NCBI RefSeq assembly: GCF_037023745.1
Contig: NZ_CP146101.1
Span: 5,324,001 to 5,388,000 of the forward strand
Reading direction: 5' to 3'
DNA from: Streptomyces sp. SCSIO 30461
GTDB lineage: Bacteria; Actinomycetota; Actinomycetes; Streptomycetales; Streptomycetaceae
DNA: 64,000 nt
Shown here: positions 17,301 through 25,156 of the stretch, piece by piece
Position numbering within the stretch: the first letter of the stretch is position 1
How the letters are laid out: each line of letters begins with the position of its first letter
Position numbers and translations under genes: made by a program
Notes under the pieces: model-generated
The model's input: the letters and a program-made list of their open reading frames with translations, nothing else
What the model was told of the DNA's origin: nothing
The model's database searches: none

Positions 17301-19530
17301 GGTTCACCTCTTCCCCAAGCTCTTCTCCCAGCCGCGTCAGCAGGCGTTTCCCGCTGACGGTCAGTTCGGCGGCGCGTTCCAGGGTGGTGAGCGCCCGCAG
17401 CGCCTGCTCCGCGGCCTCCGGATCGACCCCCGCGAGACCGGCCCGTTCGTACGCGCCCGCCAGCAGCTCCGATACGGGCACCGGTGCCTCCGCCCACGGC
17501 GCCTGATGGCTCCACCAGCCGTCCTGCGCGTACAGGTCGGTCACCTCGCGCAAGGCCTGGAATCGCGCTCTGCGATGGCCGCGCAGCAGCGCGAGTGCCA
17601 GCTCCGGGACGTCCGCGTGGAGCGGCAGGCCGAGGGCGCCGAGACCATGCCGGCCCACTGCCGGCTCCCGACCGGAGAGCGGGGTGAGCGTGGTCAGACA
17701 CGCCGCCGCGGCGTCCGCCTGCCGCGGGGCCCGCTCACGGAGCAGGCTCCAGGCAGCCGCGAGCCGCCCGGTCCAGTCGGCGGCCGCCTCGGAGCCGAGC
17801 CTGGGCGCGGCGGGTACGCCATAGCAGTCTCGGTGCGGATCGAGGTCGTCGATCGCGAGGTCCGGGACCGCTTCGGCACGCTGTCGCAGCCGGCGCACCG
17901 GCCGCCAGCCGGCGGCGGGTTCGGCCAGGCGCGTGATCCGGCGCTCGTTGCCGGCGCCCCTCACCAAAAAGCCCTCCCCCATGGGCCGCACCTGCACCAT
18001 GCCATGCTCCTCGGCCCCGGTCAGACGCAACTCACCGAGCGTCGGCAGATACAGGACGCCGCGCTCGTACGGCACCGGGACGGTCAGTTCGGGGCCACCC
18101 CGTACGGCGGCTGCAGCGACCGCCGCGGACAGCCTGGCGGCAGGGGCGGTGCCGGCGGCTGCCCCGAGGGGCTCCTGTTCGAGAACGTCCAGTGCCTCGT
18201 GCAGCCAGCTCACGGTGTACGGGTGGGCCAGCACCTCGTCGAAGCCGAGTCCGTCGGAGTGCTCGACGGCTTCCATGAGTTCCCAGGCACGGGCCCAGTC
18301 CTCACTGCCCCGTCCGGCCAGCGCGTCGTGGAGTCCCGCGAGCAGCAGCCAGGCCAGCTCGTGCTGCTCGGTGCGCAGCGCCGCGGCGTCGGTCACCGCG
18401 GGAGGCACGGACCCGGCCGCGGTGCGCTGCTCGACCCCCCGGATGAGCGCCTCCAGATCGGTGCAGTACACCGATGTGTTGTCGAAGTCCCGGCCGCCGC
18501 GGTACCGGTGGGTGTAGAGACCGCCGCCGCAGGAGCGGACGACGGGGCACTGACGGCAGGTCTCGCCGACACCGGCCAGTCCCAGCTGGCGGGCGCGGAT
18601 ACCAGGATGGGCGGCGACCTCGTCCAGGGAGTGGTCGAAGACGGTGAATCCGGTGGCCGCCGCCCCCTCGTAGGCGCTCTTGAGCGAGTCGACCTGTTCC
18701 AGGGTGCCGTCGGTCTCCACCACGACGAGGTCGGTGGGCGCAAGGCCGAGTGACTCGGTGAGGCTGGAGCCTCCGGAGAGCGTGGAGAGCACCGATTCGA
18801 AGAGCCGGACGGGCACGGGCCTGCGCCTGCGGTCCCAACGGTCGAAGACCGTGAGGATCCAGTCGGCGTAGACGGTCGGCGAGCCGCCGGGCCGCAGGGG
18901 TGGTTCGTCCCAGGTGGCGTGCGGCAGCAGGAAGTCGATGCGCGGTGGATCGAGCTCCATGAGCGCGTCGTACACCGCCACCGGGTCGTTGCGCACATCG
19001 ACGGTGCAGAGCAGACCGAGGTCGAGATGGCGGTAGCGGTCCTGGTGGAGCAACTCCACCGCCCTGAGCACCAGGGGGTGGCTGCTGCGGCCGTCCGCGA
19101 AACGGCGATGCCGGTCGTTGGCTGCCCTGTCACCGTCGAGCGAGATGCCGACCCTGACGCCGAACTCGTCGAAGAGGTCGAGGTAGCGTGGGCTCAGCTG
19201 GAGACCATTGGTGTGGATTCTCAGATCGAGCGCGGCGACGCCGTCGAGGGCGGAGATCAGCTCCTCGCAGATCCGTCGTAACCGGGCGGGACCCGCCAGC
19301 AGTGGCTCCCCTCCGTGCAGGATCACTGTCACGGAGGGTAGTGCATGGGTCTTGGCATGCTCGGCCAGTCGCCGAGCCGTCCAAATAATCGCGTCGTCAG
19401 AGATTGTCCTAGGGCGTGTGCGCCAGCTCTGATCTGCGTGTTCGTAGATATAGCAGTGGTCACATGCGAGATCGCACCTGCTGTGCACCTTGAGGACGAT
19501 CTCACGGAATGGGACCAACGGTCCTGTCAT
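17281..19530 (-). CDS. fxsB: radical SAM/SPASM peptide cyclase FxsB with degenerate HEXXH extension
   Basis: A 749-residue enzyme. Residues 1-250: radical SAM domain with CxxxCxxC at Cys19, Cys23, Cys26 and a GGEPLLAG motif. Residues 320-360: SPASM region with Cys325, Cys328, Cys334 and Cys356 for auxiliary iron-sulfur clusters. The C-terminal 350 residues resemble the HEXXH peptide-modification domain, but where the metalloprotease motif should stand (about residues 651-657) the sequence reads GHRRARF, so this part is inactive as a metallohydrolase. FxsB enzymes, as I recall, belong to the three-residue cyclophane-forming radical SAM group and join Phe to Ser in the precursor tail. It starts 40 bp downstream of fxsA and overlaps the acetyltransferase. 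Confidence 0.93.
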   Translation of the reverse strand: MTGPLVPFREIVLKVHSRCDLACDHCYIYEHADQSWRTRPRTISDDAIIWTARRLAEHAKTHALPSVTVILHGGEPLLAGPARLRRICEELISALDGVAALDLRIHTNGLQLSPRYLDLFDEFGVRVGISLDGDRAANDRHRRFADGRSSHPLVLRAVELLHQDRYRHLDLGLLCTVDVRNDPVAVYDALMELDPPRIDFLLPHATWDEPPLRPGGSPTVYADWILTVFDRWDRRRRPVPVRLFESVLSTLSGGSSLTESLGLAPTDLVVVETDGTLEQVDSLKSAYEGAAATGFTVFDHSLDEVAAHPGIRARQLGLAGVGETCRQCPVVRSCGGGLYTHRYRGGRDFDNTSVYCTDLEALIRGVEQRTAAGSVPPAVTDAAALRTEQHELAWLLLAGLHDALAGRGSEDWARAWELMEAVEHSDGLGFDEVLAHPYTVSWLHEALDVLEQEPLGAAAGTAPAARLSAAVAAAAVRGGPELTVPVPYERGVLYLPTLGELRLTGAEEHGMVQVRPMGEGFLVRGAGNERRITRLAEPAAGWRPVRRLRQRAEAVPDLAIDDLDPHRDCYGVPAAPRLGSEAAADWTGRLAAAWSLLRERAPRQADAAAACLTTLTPLSGREPAVGRHGLGALGLPLHADVPELALALLRGHRRARFQALREVTDLYAQDGWWSHQAPWAEAPVPVSELLAGAYERAGLAGVDPEAAEQALRALTTLERAAELTVSGKRLLTRLGEELGEEVNRDLCRV

Positions 19531-19570
19531 TCCACCAGTCTAGGGTCAGGCCGAGGGCCTGGAGCCCATA

Positions 19571-19735
19571 CTAGAGAGCAGAGTTGAAACTCGGCACCCG
19601 ATCGGTCCTGCCGACGGAAGCGGGACGCACACGGCCCAGCTTCCTGACGGCGTCGGCACCGTGCACGTCGATCTCGGTGACGGGCACACGATTCTTCTTC
19701 GCGGCGGCGAAGGCGGTTGAGGTCTGGAAGGTCAC
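19571..19735 (-). CDS. fxsA: FxSxx-COOH precursor peptide FxsA
   Basis: A 54-residue RiPP precursor: a leader with the PVTEIDVHGADAVRKLGRV motif (about residues 18-36) and the diagnostic C-terminus FNSAL (F-x-S-x-x-COOH, residues 50-54). The cyclophane is expected between Phe50 and Ser52. The GTG start at 19735 has AGGACGG five bases upstream; the only nearby ATG leads straight into a stop. The gene is immediately upstream of fxsB on the same strand, as in other Fxs clusters. No protease gene for leader removal is present within the operon, so the mature product may stay attached or be cut elsewhere. Confidence 0.92.
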   Translation of the reverse strand: MTFQTSTAFAAAKKNRVPVTEIDVHGADAVRKLGRVRPASVGRTDRVPSFNSAL

Positions 19736-19936
19736 GACGGCCGTCCTAGGTCATCTTGTGCTAATACGGAGCGCCGCACCGTTGCAGTGTCGGCGGCACG
19801 ACTTTACTCTCATGGCCACCCACAGCAACTCGTCACGTAGGTCTACGGCAAAAGCGTGGCGCGAGTATTCCCCACTCCGAACGGAACAAGCCATTCCATC
19901 GAAAGAGTGAAGCCAAATCCGCCGAGGGGGGTACGC
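19736..19936. promoter_or_regulatory. divergent promoter region between fxsA and the SLATT gene
   Basis: About 200 bp separating two divergent starts (fxsA GTG at 19735, SLATT ATG at 19937). It is distinctly less GC-rich than the flanking genes, as expected for promoters, but no clear -35/-10 boxes can be assigned. Shared control of the Fxs operon and the SLATT gene is possible. Confidence 0.4.
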
Positions 19937-20869
19937 ATGGCCGGGGTTCCCGGACATCTGCAAAGCATGGTCTTCCGAAACGCTGATCTGCCGGTTCTCT
20001 TCCACCGAACCGATGAGACGGCCATCTCACGCCAGCGCGAGGCCGTCAACGGCACCCGGCTGCAGCTGCTGCTGCTCGTCCTGGGCGCCGCCCTGGCCGC
20101 GCTGCCCTGGCGTGGCGCGATCGGCGCGTCCTTCCAACTCACCGGCCTCCTGAGCGTGTTGGCGTACGCCGGAGTGCTCGTGGTCAGCTTCCGCGGTTCT
20201 CGCCAGCGAGCAAAGTCGCACTGGCAACTCAACAGGTCGGCCGCGGAGTTCATCCGCTCGATGTGCTGGCGGTACGCCGTCCACGGCACCCCCTTCGACT
20301 CCGGCTCCCCCGACCCCGACCGGCTGTTCGTCACCCGCCTGGAAGAGGGGCTGGCCGAGCTGAAGAAGGTCGGCTGGACGGACCCGCGCGCATCCGGGGA
20401 GACGGCGGTCGGTACGGAGCTCATCACCACACCGATGCGGCTGCTGCGGGAGAAGGGGTTCAGTGCACGCAAGGAGACCTATGTGCGAGACCGGTTGATC
20501 GAGCAACGCAACTGGTACCACCGCCGCATGGAGGTCTCCCGCCGTGCCACCCTGCTGTGGCAGGTGACCATCGGCCTGCTCACCGTCTTGGCCCTGCTCT
20601 TCGGGACCCTGCGCACCTTCTCGGTCACCGAGTCCCCGGAGCCGCTCGGGCTGCTCTCGGCTGCCGCCGCCGCGTGTCTGGCCTGGAGCGAGATCCGCCG
20701 CCACCAGCCTCTGATCGCCGCCCATTCACTGGTGGAGGAGGACCTGGCGGCGATTCACATCGCGATGGAGACCTCGGTGACCGAGCAGCAGTGGCCGTCC
20801 GCCGTGTACGAGACCGAGCGGATCGTCTCCCCGCAGCACACGGACTGGCTGGTACGCCACCGCAGTTGA
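19937..20869 (+). CDS. SLATT/DUF4231-type membrane protein
   Basis: A 310-residue protein with two pairs of transmembrane helices: about residues 42-57 with 68-85, and 205-223 with 236-252. Each pair is followed by a charged helix (GSRQRAKSHWQLNRSAAEFI; SEIRRHQPLIAAHSLVEED). The tandem 2TM-plus-helix layout, the RTDETAISRQREAVNGTR start and the ERQNWYHRR-like segment fit the SLATT (SMODS and SLOG-associating 2TM effector) families formerly called DUF4231. SLATT proteins are predicted pore-forming effectors in nucleotide-triggered conflict systems. ATG at 19937 follows GAGGGGGG. It converges on a SLOG-type gene 21 bp away, exactly the association that gave the family its name. Family assignment is by pattern. 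Confidence 0.75.
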   Translation: MAGVPGHLQSMVFRNADLPVLFHRTDETAISRQREAVNGTRLQLLLLVLGAALAALPWRGAIGASFQLTGLLSVLAYAGVLVVSFRGSRQRAKSHWQLNRSAAEFIRSMCWRYAVHGTPFDSGSPDPDRLFVTRLEEGLAELKKVGWTDPRASGETAVGTELITTPMRLLREKGFSARKETYVRDRLIEQRNWYHRRMEVSRRATLLWQVTIGLLTVLALLFGTLRTFSVTESPEPLGLLSAAAAACLAWSEIRRHQPLIAAHSLVEEDLAAIHIAMETSVTEQQWPSAVYETERIVSPQHTDWLVRHRS

Positions 20870-20890
20870 CGCCCCGGTCGGCGGCACAGG

Positions 20891-21370
20891 TCAGGCCCGC
20901 TGCACACCGGGCTGCCAGATGACGGTGACCGGCGTGCCCGTCCGCCGTGCGTACCGCACGATGTCGCCGGTCCCGCCGACCCCCCGGGCGGGCAACCCGT
21001 CCCAGACCGCGAGCAGCCGGTCGCAGTTGTCGGCGATGAAGGCCCCGGCGGCGTAGTAGGCCTCGTCGGTGGACTGGTCGAACGCCATACGGATCTCCTG
21101 ACTGGCCAGACTGCGCAGGCTGCGGAACCTGGCCAGTTCCTCCGGCTGGTCGAAGTCCTCCTCGTAGTTGCCGCTCGGAATGACGACGGTGAGTGCCGCA
21201 CCGCACTCGAGGGCGATGTCGGCGAAGATCTGGTCGGCTCCGACCGCCAGGCTGGACAGTGCTTCCAGCGAGCCGCTGTGCCCGCACAGCAGCGTGCGAA
21301 TGGCGTCGCGGACATGGGGCATGGCCTCGGGCGGGATGTTCCGGTGGCCGGTCACTCCGATGCGCTTCAA
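20891..21370 (-). CDS. SLOG-type Rossmann-fold nucleotide-binding protein
   Basis: A 159-residue single-domain protein. It opens with RIGVTGHRNI (residues 3-12), a glycine-rich first strand and loop typical of SLOG/LOG-like folds, followed by SSLAVGADQIFADIAL (the acidic second loop), AALTVVIPSGNYEEDF, and ADNCDRLLAVWDG. SLOG domains bind or generate nucleotide-derived ligands and pair with SLATT effectors in predicted conflict systems. TTG start at 21370 with GGGGGG seven bases upstream. It is convergent with the SLATT gene and isolated from the downstream protease by a strong terminator, so it has its own promoter. The ligand is unknown. Confidence 0.75.
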   Translation of the reverse strand: MKRIGVTGHRNIPPEAMPHVRDAIRTLLCGHSGSLEALSSLAVGADQIFADIALECGAALTVVIPSGNYEEDFDQPEELARFRSLRSLASQEIRMAFDQSTDEAYYAAGAFIADNCDRLLAVWDGLPARGVGGTGDIVRYARRTGTPVTVIWQPGVQRA

Positions 21371-21520
21371 GATCGAACCCCCCAGAAAGACCCAACGCTG
21401 CGCGACCGTCCTGACATCCTCTCAAATCAACGCAAGACGTCGAGTCCCCGTCCCTCGATTCGGACACCGGTGGGTGACGGGGAGGACCTCATGGAGCCTC
21501 ATCCCTCACCAACCCGGCAG

Positions 21521-21560
21521 CATTCGGCCCCACCGGACGGAAGCCCGGTGGGGCCGAATG
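21521..21560. terminator. strong terminator downstream of the streptogrisin gene
   Basis: A perfect 16-bp stem, CATTCGGCCCCACCGG (21521-21536) with its complement at 21545-21560, and an eight-base loop. It lies about 130 bp beyond the protease stop and upstream of the SLOG gene on the same strand, so it separates the two units. The remaining 21371-21688 sequence has no gene. Confidence 0.75.
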
Positions 21561-21688
21561 GGAGCGCCTTCGCGCCCCTGGTGTCCGCGCCGGGCTGCGG
21601 GGCGGCCGCGAATCGGAGCGCCGCACGACGTGGCAACGGGCCTACGGGGCGAACGAGGCCGGATGAGGCCGGACCGAGTCCGGCGCGA

Positions 21689-22594
21689 TCAGTACACGCT
21701 GACGCCGTACGCGCGGAGCGCCTCGGTCACCGGCTGGAAGTAGGTCGTGCCGCCGGTGGTGCAGTTGCCACTACCACCCGAGGTCAGGCCGATGGCCCGG
21801 CTGCCGGAGTACAGCGAGCCACCGCTGTCGCCCGGCTCGGCGCAGACGTTCGTGCGGATCATTCCGTAGACGATGTCCCCACCGCCGTAGTTGACGGTGG
21901 CATTGAGTCCGGTCACCGAACCGCTGCGGGTGCCGGTGGTCGAACCGCGACGGGTCACGGACATCCCGACGGTGGCGTTGGCGGCACTGGTGATGTCGAC
22001 ACCGCCGACAGTGCCGGACTTGGAGATCGAGGTGTTGGTGTAGCGGACGATTCCGTAGTCGTTGACCGGGAAGCTGGAGCCGACGGTGGGGCCGAGGACG
22101 GTGGTACGGGAGGAGTTGGAGTACCAGGTGCCCGCGCCGTCGGTGCAGTGGCCCGCAGTCAGGAAGTACGTGTTGCCTGCGCTGTCTCGGACATTGAAGC
22201 CCAGCGAGCAGCGCCAGCTCGACGCGTAGACGGCGTCGCCGCCCGAGATGAGCCGGCGGATCTTGCCCGGGGTTCGCTCGATGCGGAGCGCACCGGCGTT
22301 GGCTCCGGCAGTCTGCTTGATCCTGGCCAGCGCCGCCCGGGAGACGGTGGAGTCGGCGGTGACGACCAGGGTGCCGGTCGCCTGATCGATGTGCCAGGCG
22401 GTTCCGGCCACATCGGCTTGCAGCACGGCGTCGCTCGCGGCGGAGAGCTGTGACACGCTGAATGTGCGGGGGGCCTCGTCGGCGCTGGCGGTGGGGACGG
22501 CCAGAGCTGCGGCTGCTACGAGGCCTGTGGTGAGGGCGAGCAGACGGGTACGTCTCGTCGCTCCGTTGCGGGGGATGGTGCGCTTGATCCTCAC
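21689..22594 (-). CDS. secreted serine protease, close to streptogrisin B
   Basis: A 301-residue preproprotein. Signal peptide residues 1-38 (RRTR, hydrophobic core, ASA cleavage site), a short propeptide to about residue 115, and a mature S1 enzyme starting [20 protein letters not shown]. Triad: His149 (LTAGHC), Asp179 (VNDYGIVRY), Ser257 (PGDSGGSLY). The mature part, including [20 protein letters not shown] and the final AYGVSVY, is very close to what I remember of Streptomyces griseus protease B (SprB), and the propeptide is similarly short. Exported broad-specificity endopeptidase. Followed by a strong hairpin. Confidence 0.95.
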   Translation of the reverse strand: MRIKRTIPRNGATRRTRLLALTTGLVAAAALAVPTASADEAPRTFSVSQLSAASDAVLQADVAGTAWHIDQATGTLVVTADSTVSRAALARIKQTAGANAGALRIERTPGKIRRLISGGDAVYASSWRCSLGFNVRDSAGNTYFLTAGHCTDGAGTWYSNSSRTTVLGPTVGSSFPVNDYGIVRYTNTSISKSGTVGGVDITSAANATVGMSVTRRGSTTGTRSGSVTGLNATVNYGGGDIVYGMIRTNVCAEPGDSGGSLYSGSRAIGLTSGGSGNCTTGGTTYFQPVTEALRAYGVSVY

Positions 22595-23032
22595 TTCGCG
22601 TTCCTCCAGAGGGGAATCGGGGACCCGCCTGTGGGGTGACGGGCCCGTGAGGCGCAGTCGATGGAGCAGGGGATCGCGGGATTCCAGCTCCGCTGTGCTC
22701 CTGACAAGCGCTTGCTCGGGAGTATTCGTAGCGTCAACTACCGGCGCAAGGGTGCCTTTCGGTCTTGTGACACGAGTGACTCCTCGCCGTCTTCCGCCCG
22801 TCGGCGGACCGGACGAAACGGCCGGTTCCGCCCGGCTGCCACGACATGATGGTCCGGGGCGGACCCGACCGGACGGTCGTTTCCCCCGGTGGGGGTGCGG
22901 ACGGCGGTCGGGCGATGGCGGGCCTGCTCAGGCCGTCCGACCGATACGACGACACGACCCGTCCGGGTGTGATGTCCCTCACACCCCATATGCGGCTCGG
23001 CCGGAAGTCGATGTTCCGGTGCCGACGGGAGC
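22595..23032. other. intergenic region upstream of the streptogrisin B-like gene
   Basis: About 440 bp with no credible gene. It must carry the protease promoter. A 10-bp perfect palindrome CAAGCGCTTG (22705-22714), about 110 bp upstream of the start codon, is the only conspicuous element and could be an operator. The rest looks featureless. Confidence 0.35.
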
Positions 23033-24265
23033 TCAGCAGCCGTCACACGGGCAGCAGCAGTCGCAACTGCCGCAGTTGCAGCAGTCGCAGTCCCGGCAGC
23101 AGCCCTTGCGCTTCTTGCGGGACCAGGGGCCCTCGTACTCCTCGGCGCAGCACAGCCTGCAGGTGCAGCACAGGCCGATGAAGGCGCCGCAGCCGGCCCA
23201 GAAGCCGCGCGGCTGCGGTCGGTGCGGGCCGTCACCGAACCGCGGGGAGTGCCCGCCGGGGCCGCCCGGGCCTCCGGTCGCGCCGTAACCGCCGCCATGG
23301 GGACCGTACGAGCCATGCGGGCCGGCCTGCCCGGACGATCCACCGGCGGGGTCGGAGCCGTACGGGTTTCCCTGCGGAGGCTGCGAGCCGTACCCCTGGT
23401 GCGAGCAGTCGGCCGAGCCGAAGGCCCGGTCCACGGACCGCCTGAGTTCGTGCGCGAGCAGCATGTGCAGCAGTCCGTCGTCGACGAACTCCGCGTCCCG
23501 CAGCGCGAGCCGGATGCCGTGCAGCGCGTCGTCAGCGAGGCGCCGCGCCTCCGCCGACGAGGTCCCGGTCGCCGCCAGCGGGTTCCAGGCGCCCGACAGG
23601 GCGTCGGCTTCCCCGTCCTCCACGGCGTCCAGCAGATGGGCGAGGCGCCCGAAAAGCCTGCCGGCCTCGGCGAGTGGGGCGACGTTCTGCGGTCGACCGG
23701 CCAGTACGGCGGTGTGCGCGAAGGCGGCCGCCGTCGCAGTCTCGGTGGGCTCGGTCACCACCAGCAGCGGAGTGCCGGGGCCTGCGAGCACCTCGATCCC
23801 CGTCTGCCGATCCACCGCATCGACCAGCACGTCGGTGTCGAAGCCGACTCCTCGCCCTGTGCGCGCACCGGCGCGGGCCCAGTTCCCGGCGACCTTGCGC
23901 GCCGCGGCCGCCACCGGCCTGCGGGCCAGCAGCCCGTCGCGGTCGGCCACATGATCGCGCACCTTCGCCGACGCGAGCACCAGGGAGACGGCGGCGGCCA
24001 GCCGCGCGCCCTCGCCCTGCGCGACGGGTGCCGTGCGCATCGCCCGCAGCGGGCACGGCCCCGCCTTCCTGCGCGACCCTGCCGACGGAGTGATCTGAGC
24101 CTCCGTCAGCACCGAGAGGATGAGGCCGTCGTAGTTGGTGACGACTCTGGCGAACTGCCCGTGGTCCGAGCGAAGGGCCAGGCAGAGCCCGCAGAGATGC
24201 GCCATCCACTCCGTCCTGAGGCCGTCGGTCAGGCGATGGGTGCAGGGTCTGACGATTCCGAACAC
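23033..24265 (-). CDS. DUF5685 family protein with Cys-rich C-terminus
   Basis: A 410-residue protein of a family conserved in Streptomyces and often labelled only 'regulator'. It starts MFGIVRPCTHRLTDGLRTEW with an early CGLCLAL motif, has a helical middle (residues 90-275), a Gly/Pro/Tyr-rich linker (about 285-345), and a remarkable tail: CGAFIGLCCTCRLCC and then 12 cysteines in the last 24 residues. Such a tail suggests metal binding or disulfide-rich assembly; no known metalloregulator fold is recognised. ATG at 24265. Divergent from the SepF-like gene. Function unknown. Confidence 0.75.
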   Translation of the reverse strand: MFGIVRPCTHRLTDGLRTEWMAHLCGLCLALRSDHGQFARVVTNYDGLILSVLTEAQITPSAGSRRKAGPCPLRAMRTAPVAQGEGARLAAAVSLVLASAKVRDHVADRDGLLARRPVAAAARKVAGNWARAGARTGRGVGFDTDVLVDAVDRQTGIEVLAGPGTPLLVVTEPTETATAAAFAHTAVLAGRPQNVAPLAEAGRLFGRLAHLLDAVEDGEADALSGAWNPLAATGTSSAEARRLADDALHGIRLALRDAEFVDDGLLHMLLAHELRRSVDRAFGSADCSHQGYGSQPPQGNPYGSDPAGGSSGQAGPHGSYGPHGGGYGATGGPGGPGGHSPRFGDGPHRPQPRGFWAGCGAFIGLCCTCRLCCAEEYEGPWSRKKRKGCCRDCDCCNCGSCDCCCPCDGC

Positions 24266-24564
24266 GACATACCCCCCGAGGAGTCGTTCGAGTGAGCGGG
24301 CCGCATCCTACCCGCCAGACCCTTTAGCCCATACGCGCCGAACGTCACCCATCCGGCACGACATTCATATTTTGCTTCGATATGAGGCCCCTGAGGGTCC
24401 CTCAGGGCTTCTATTCAGGAACAATGTTGACGAAACGCCACAACTTCTGCACCAGTACCGTCACGAAAACCTCGCGCGGCGACTATCCCCTTGGCGCGCG
24501 ATCCGCATCATGGACGACCATAGTGACGCGGAACCTCAAGTGACCGCGTTGAAAGGAGGCGTCC
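24266..24564. promoter_or_regulatory. divergent promoter region with palindrome
   Basis: About 300 bp of relatively AT-rich sequence between the DUF5685 and SepF-like genes. It contains CCCTGAGG-GTC-CCTCAGGG (24389-24407), an 8-bp inverted repeat with a three-base spacer, which could be an operator or a small hairpin. No coding region was found. Confidence 0.4.
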
Positions 24565-24999
24565 ATGGCATCGGTACGCAAGGCGAGCGCATGGCTGGGG
24601 CTTGTCGAGGACAACGACGAGCGGTACTACGACGACGAGTACTCCGAGGGTACGGGAGCGGCCGAGCAGTGGGTCACCGACCCGCGGGTCCGGGTGGCCT
24701 CCGAGACGGCGCAGGAGCAGGGACGCCGGATCGCCACCATCTCCCCCGACAGCTTCCGCGACGCGCGCATGATCGGCGAGCACTTCCGGGAAGGCGTCCC
24801 GGTCATCGTCAACCTGACCTCGATGGAGCCCTCCGACGCCAAGCGCGTCGTCGACTTCGCGGCCGGGCTGACCTTCGGGCTGCGGGGCTCCATCGAGCGG
24901 GTGGCGACCAGGGTCTTCCTGCTGACCCCCGCCGACACGGAGATCGTCACCGGCGAGCCCACCGGCCACACCGGTGACGGCTTCTTCAACCAGAGCTGA
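24565..24999 (+). CDS. sflA: SepF-like cell division protein (SflA-type)
   Basis: A 144-residue SepF paralogue. Acidic N-terminus ([16 protein letters not shown]), then the conserved SepF core: [28 protein letters not shown] (about residues 58-85) and [20 protein letters not shown] (about 95-114), ending in VFLLTP. SepF polymerises and links FtsZ to the membrane, though the usual N-terminal amphipathic membrane helix is weak here. Streptomyces has three SepF-like proteins; the one beside an acyl-CoA dehydrogenase is, as I recall, SflA (SCO1749), reported to prevent misplaced division and tip growth. ATG at 24565 follows AAAGGAGG. Monocistronic, ending at a strong hairpin. Confidence 0.85.
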   Translation: MASVRKASAWLGLVEDNDERYYDDEYSEGTGAAEQWVTDPRVRVASETAQEQGRRIATISPDSFRDARMIGEHFREGVPVIVNLTSMEPSDAKRVVDFAAGLTFGLRGSIERVATRVFLLTPADTEIVTGEPTGHTGDGFFNQS

Positions 25000-25089
25000 G
25001 TCCGGGATGCACCCCGGCCACACGCCCCGGTCCGCGACGGGGCCGTCGTACCGCTCGGCACGGCGTTCGCCTGTCTGCCCAGCGCTCCG

Positions 25090-25156
25090 GGCCGTGTTCC
25101 AGGAGTCCCGCCTGGCCCGCCCTTCGGGCGGCCGGCGCCGCTCCCGGAACACGGCC
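25090..25156. terminator. bidirectional terminator between sflA and acyl-CoA dehydrogenase
   Basis: GGCCGTGTTCC (25090-25100) pairs with GGAACACGGCC (25146-25156), closing an inner CCGCCC-TTC-GGGCGG hairpin (25117-25131). It sits between convergent 3' ends and touches the dehydrogenase stop codon. Confidence 0.7.

Noticed and set aside
18300..18420. HEXXH metalloprotease motif in FxsB at HELAWLLLAGLH
   Set aside because: The sequence is HELAW, not HExxH, and lies just after SPASM; the region matching the true HEXXH site is near residue 651 and is also degenerate.
22734..22982. A small gene upstream of the streptogrisin B-like protease
   Set aside because: Frame lacks a ribosome site, shows no family features and changes reading-frame bias along its length.
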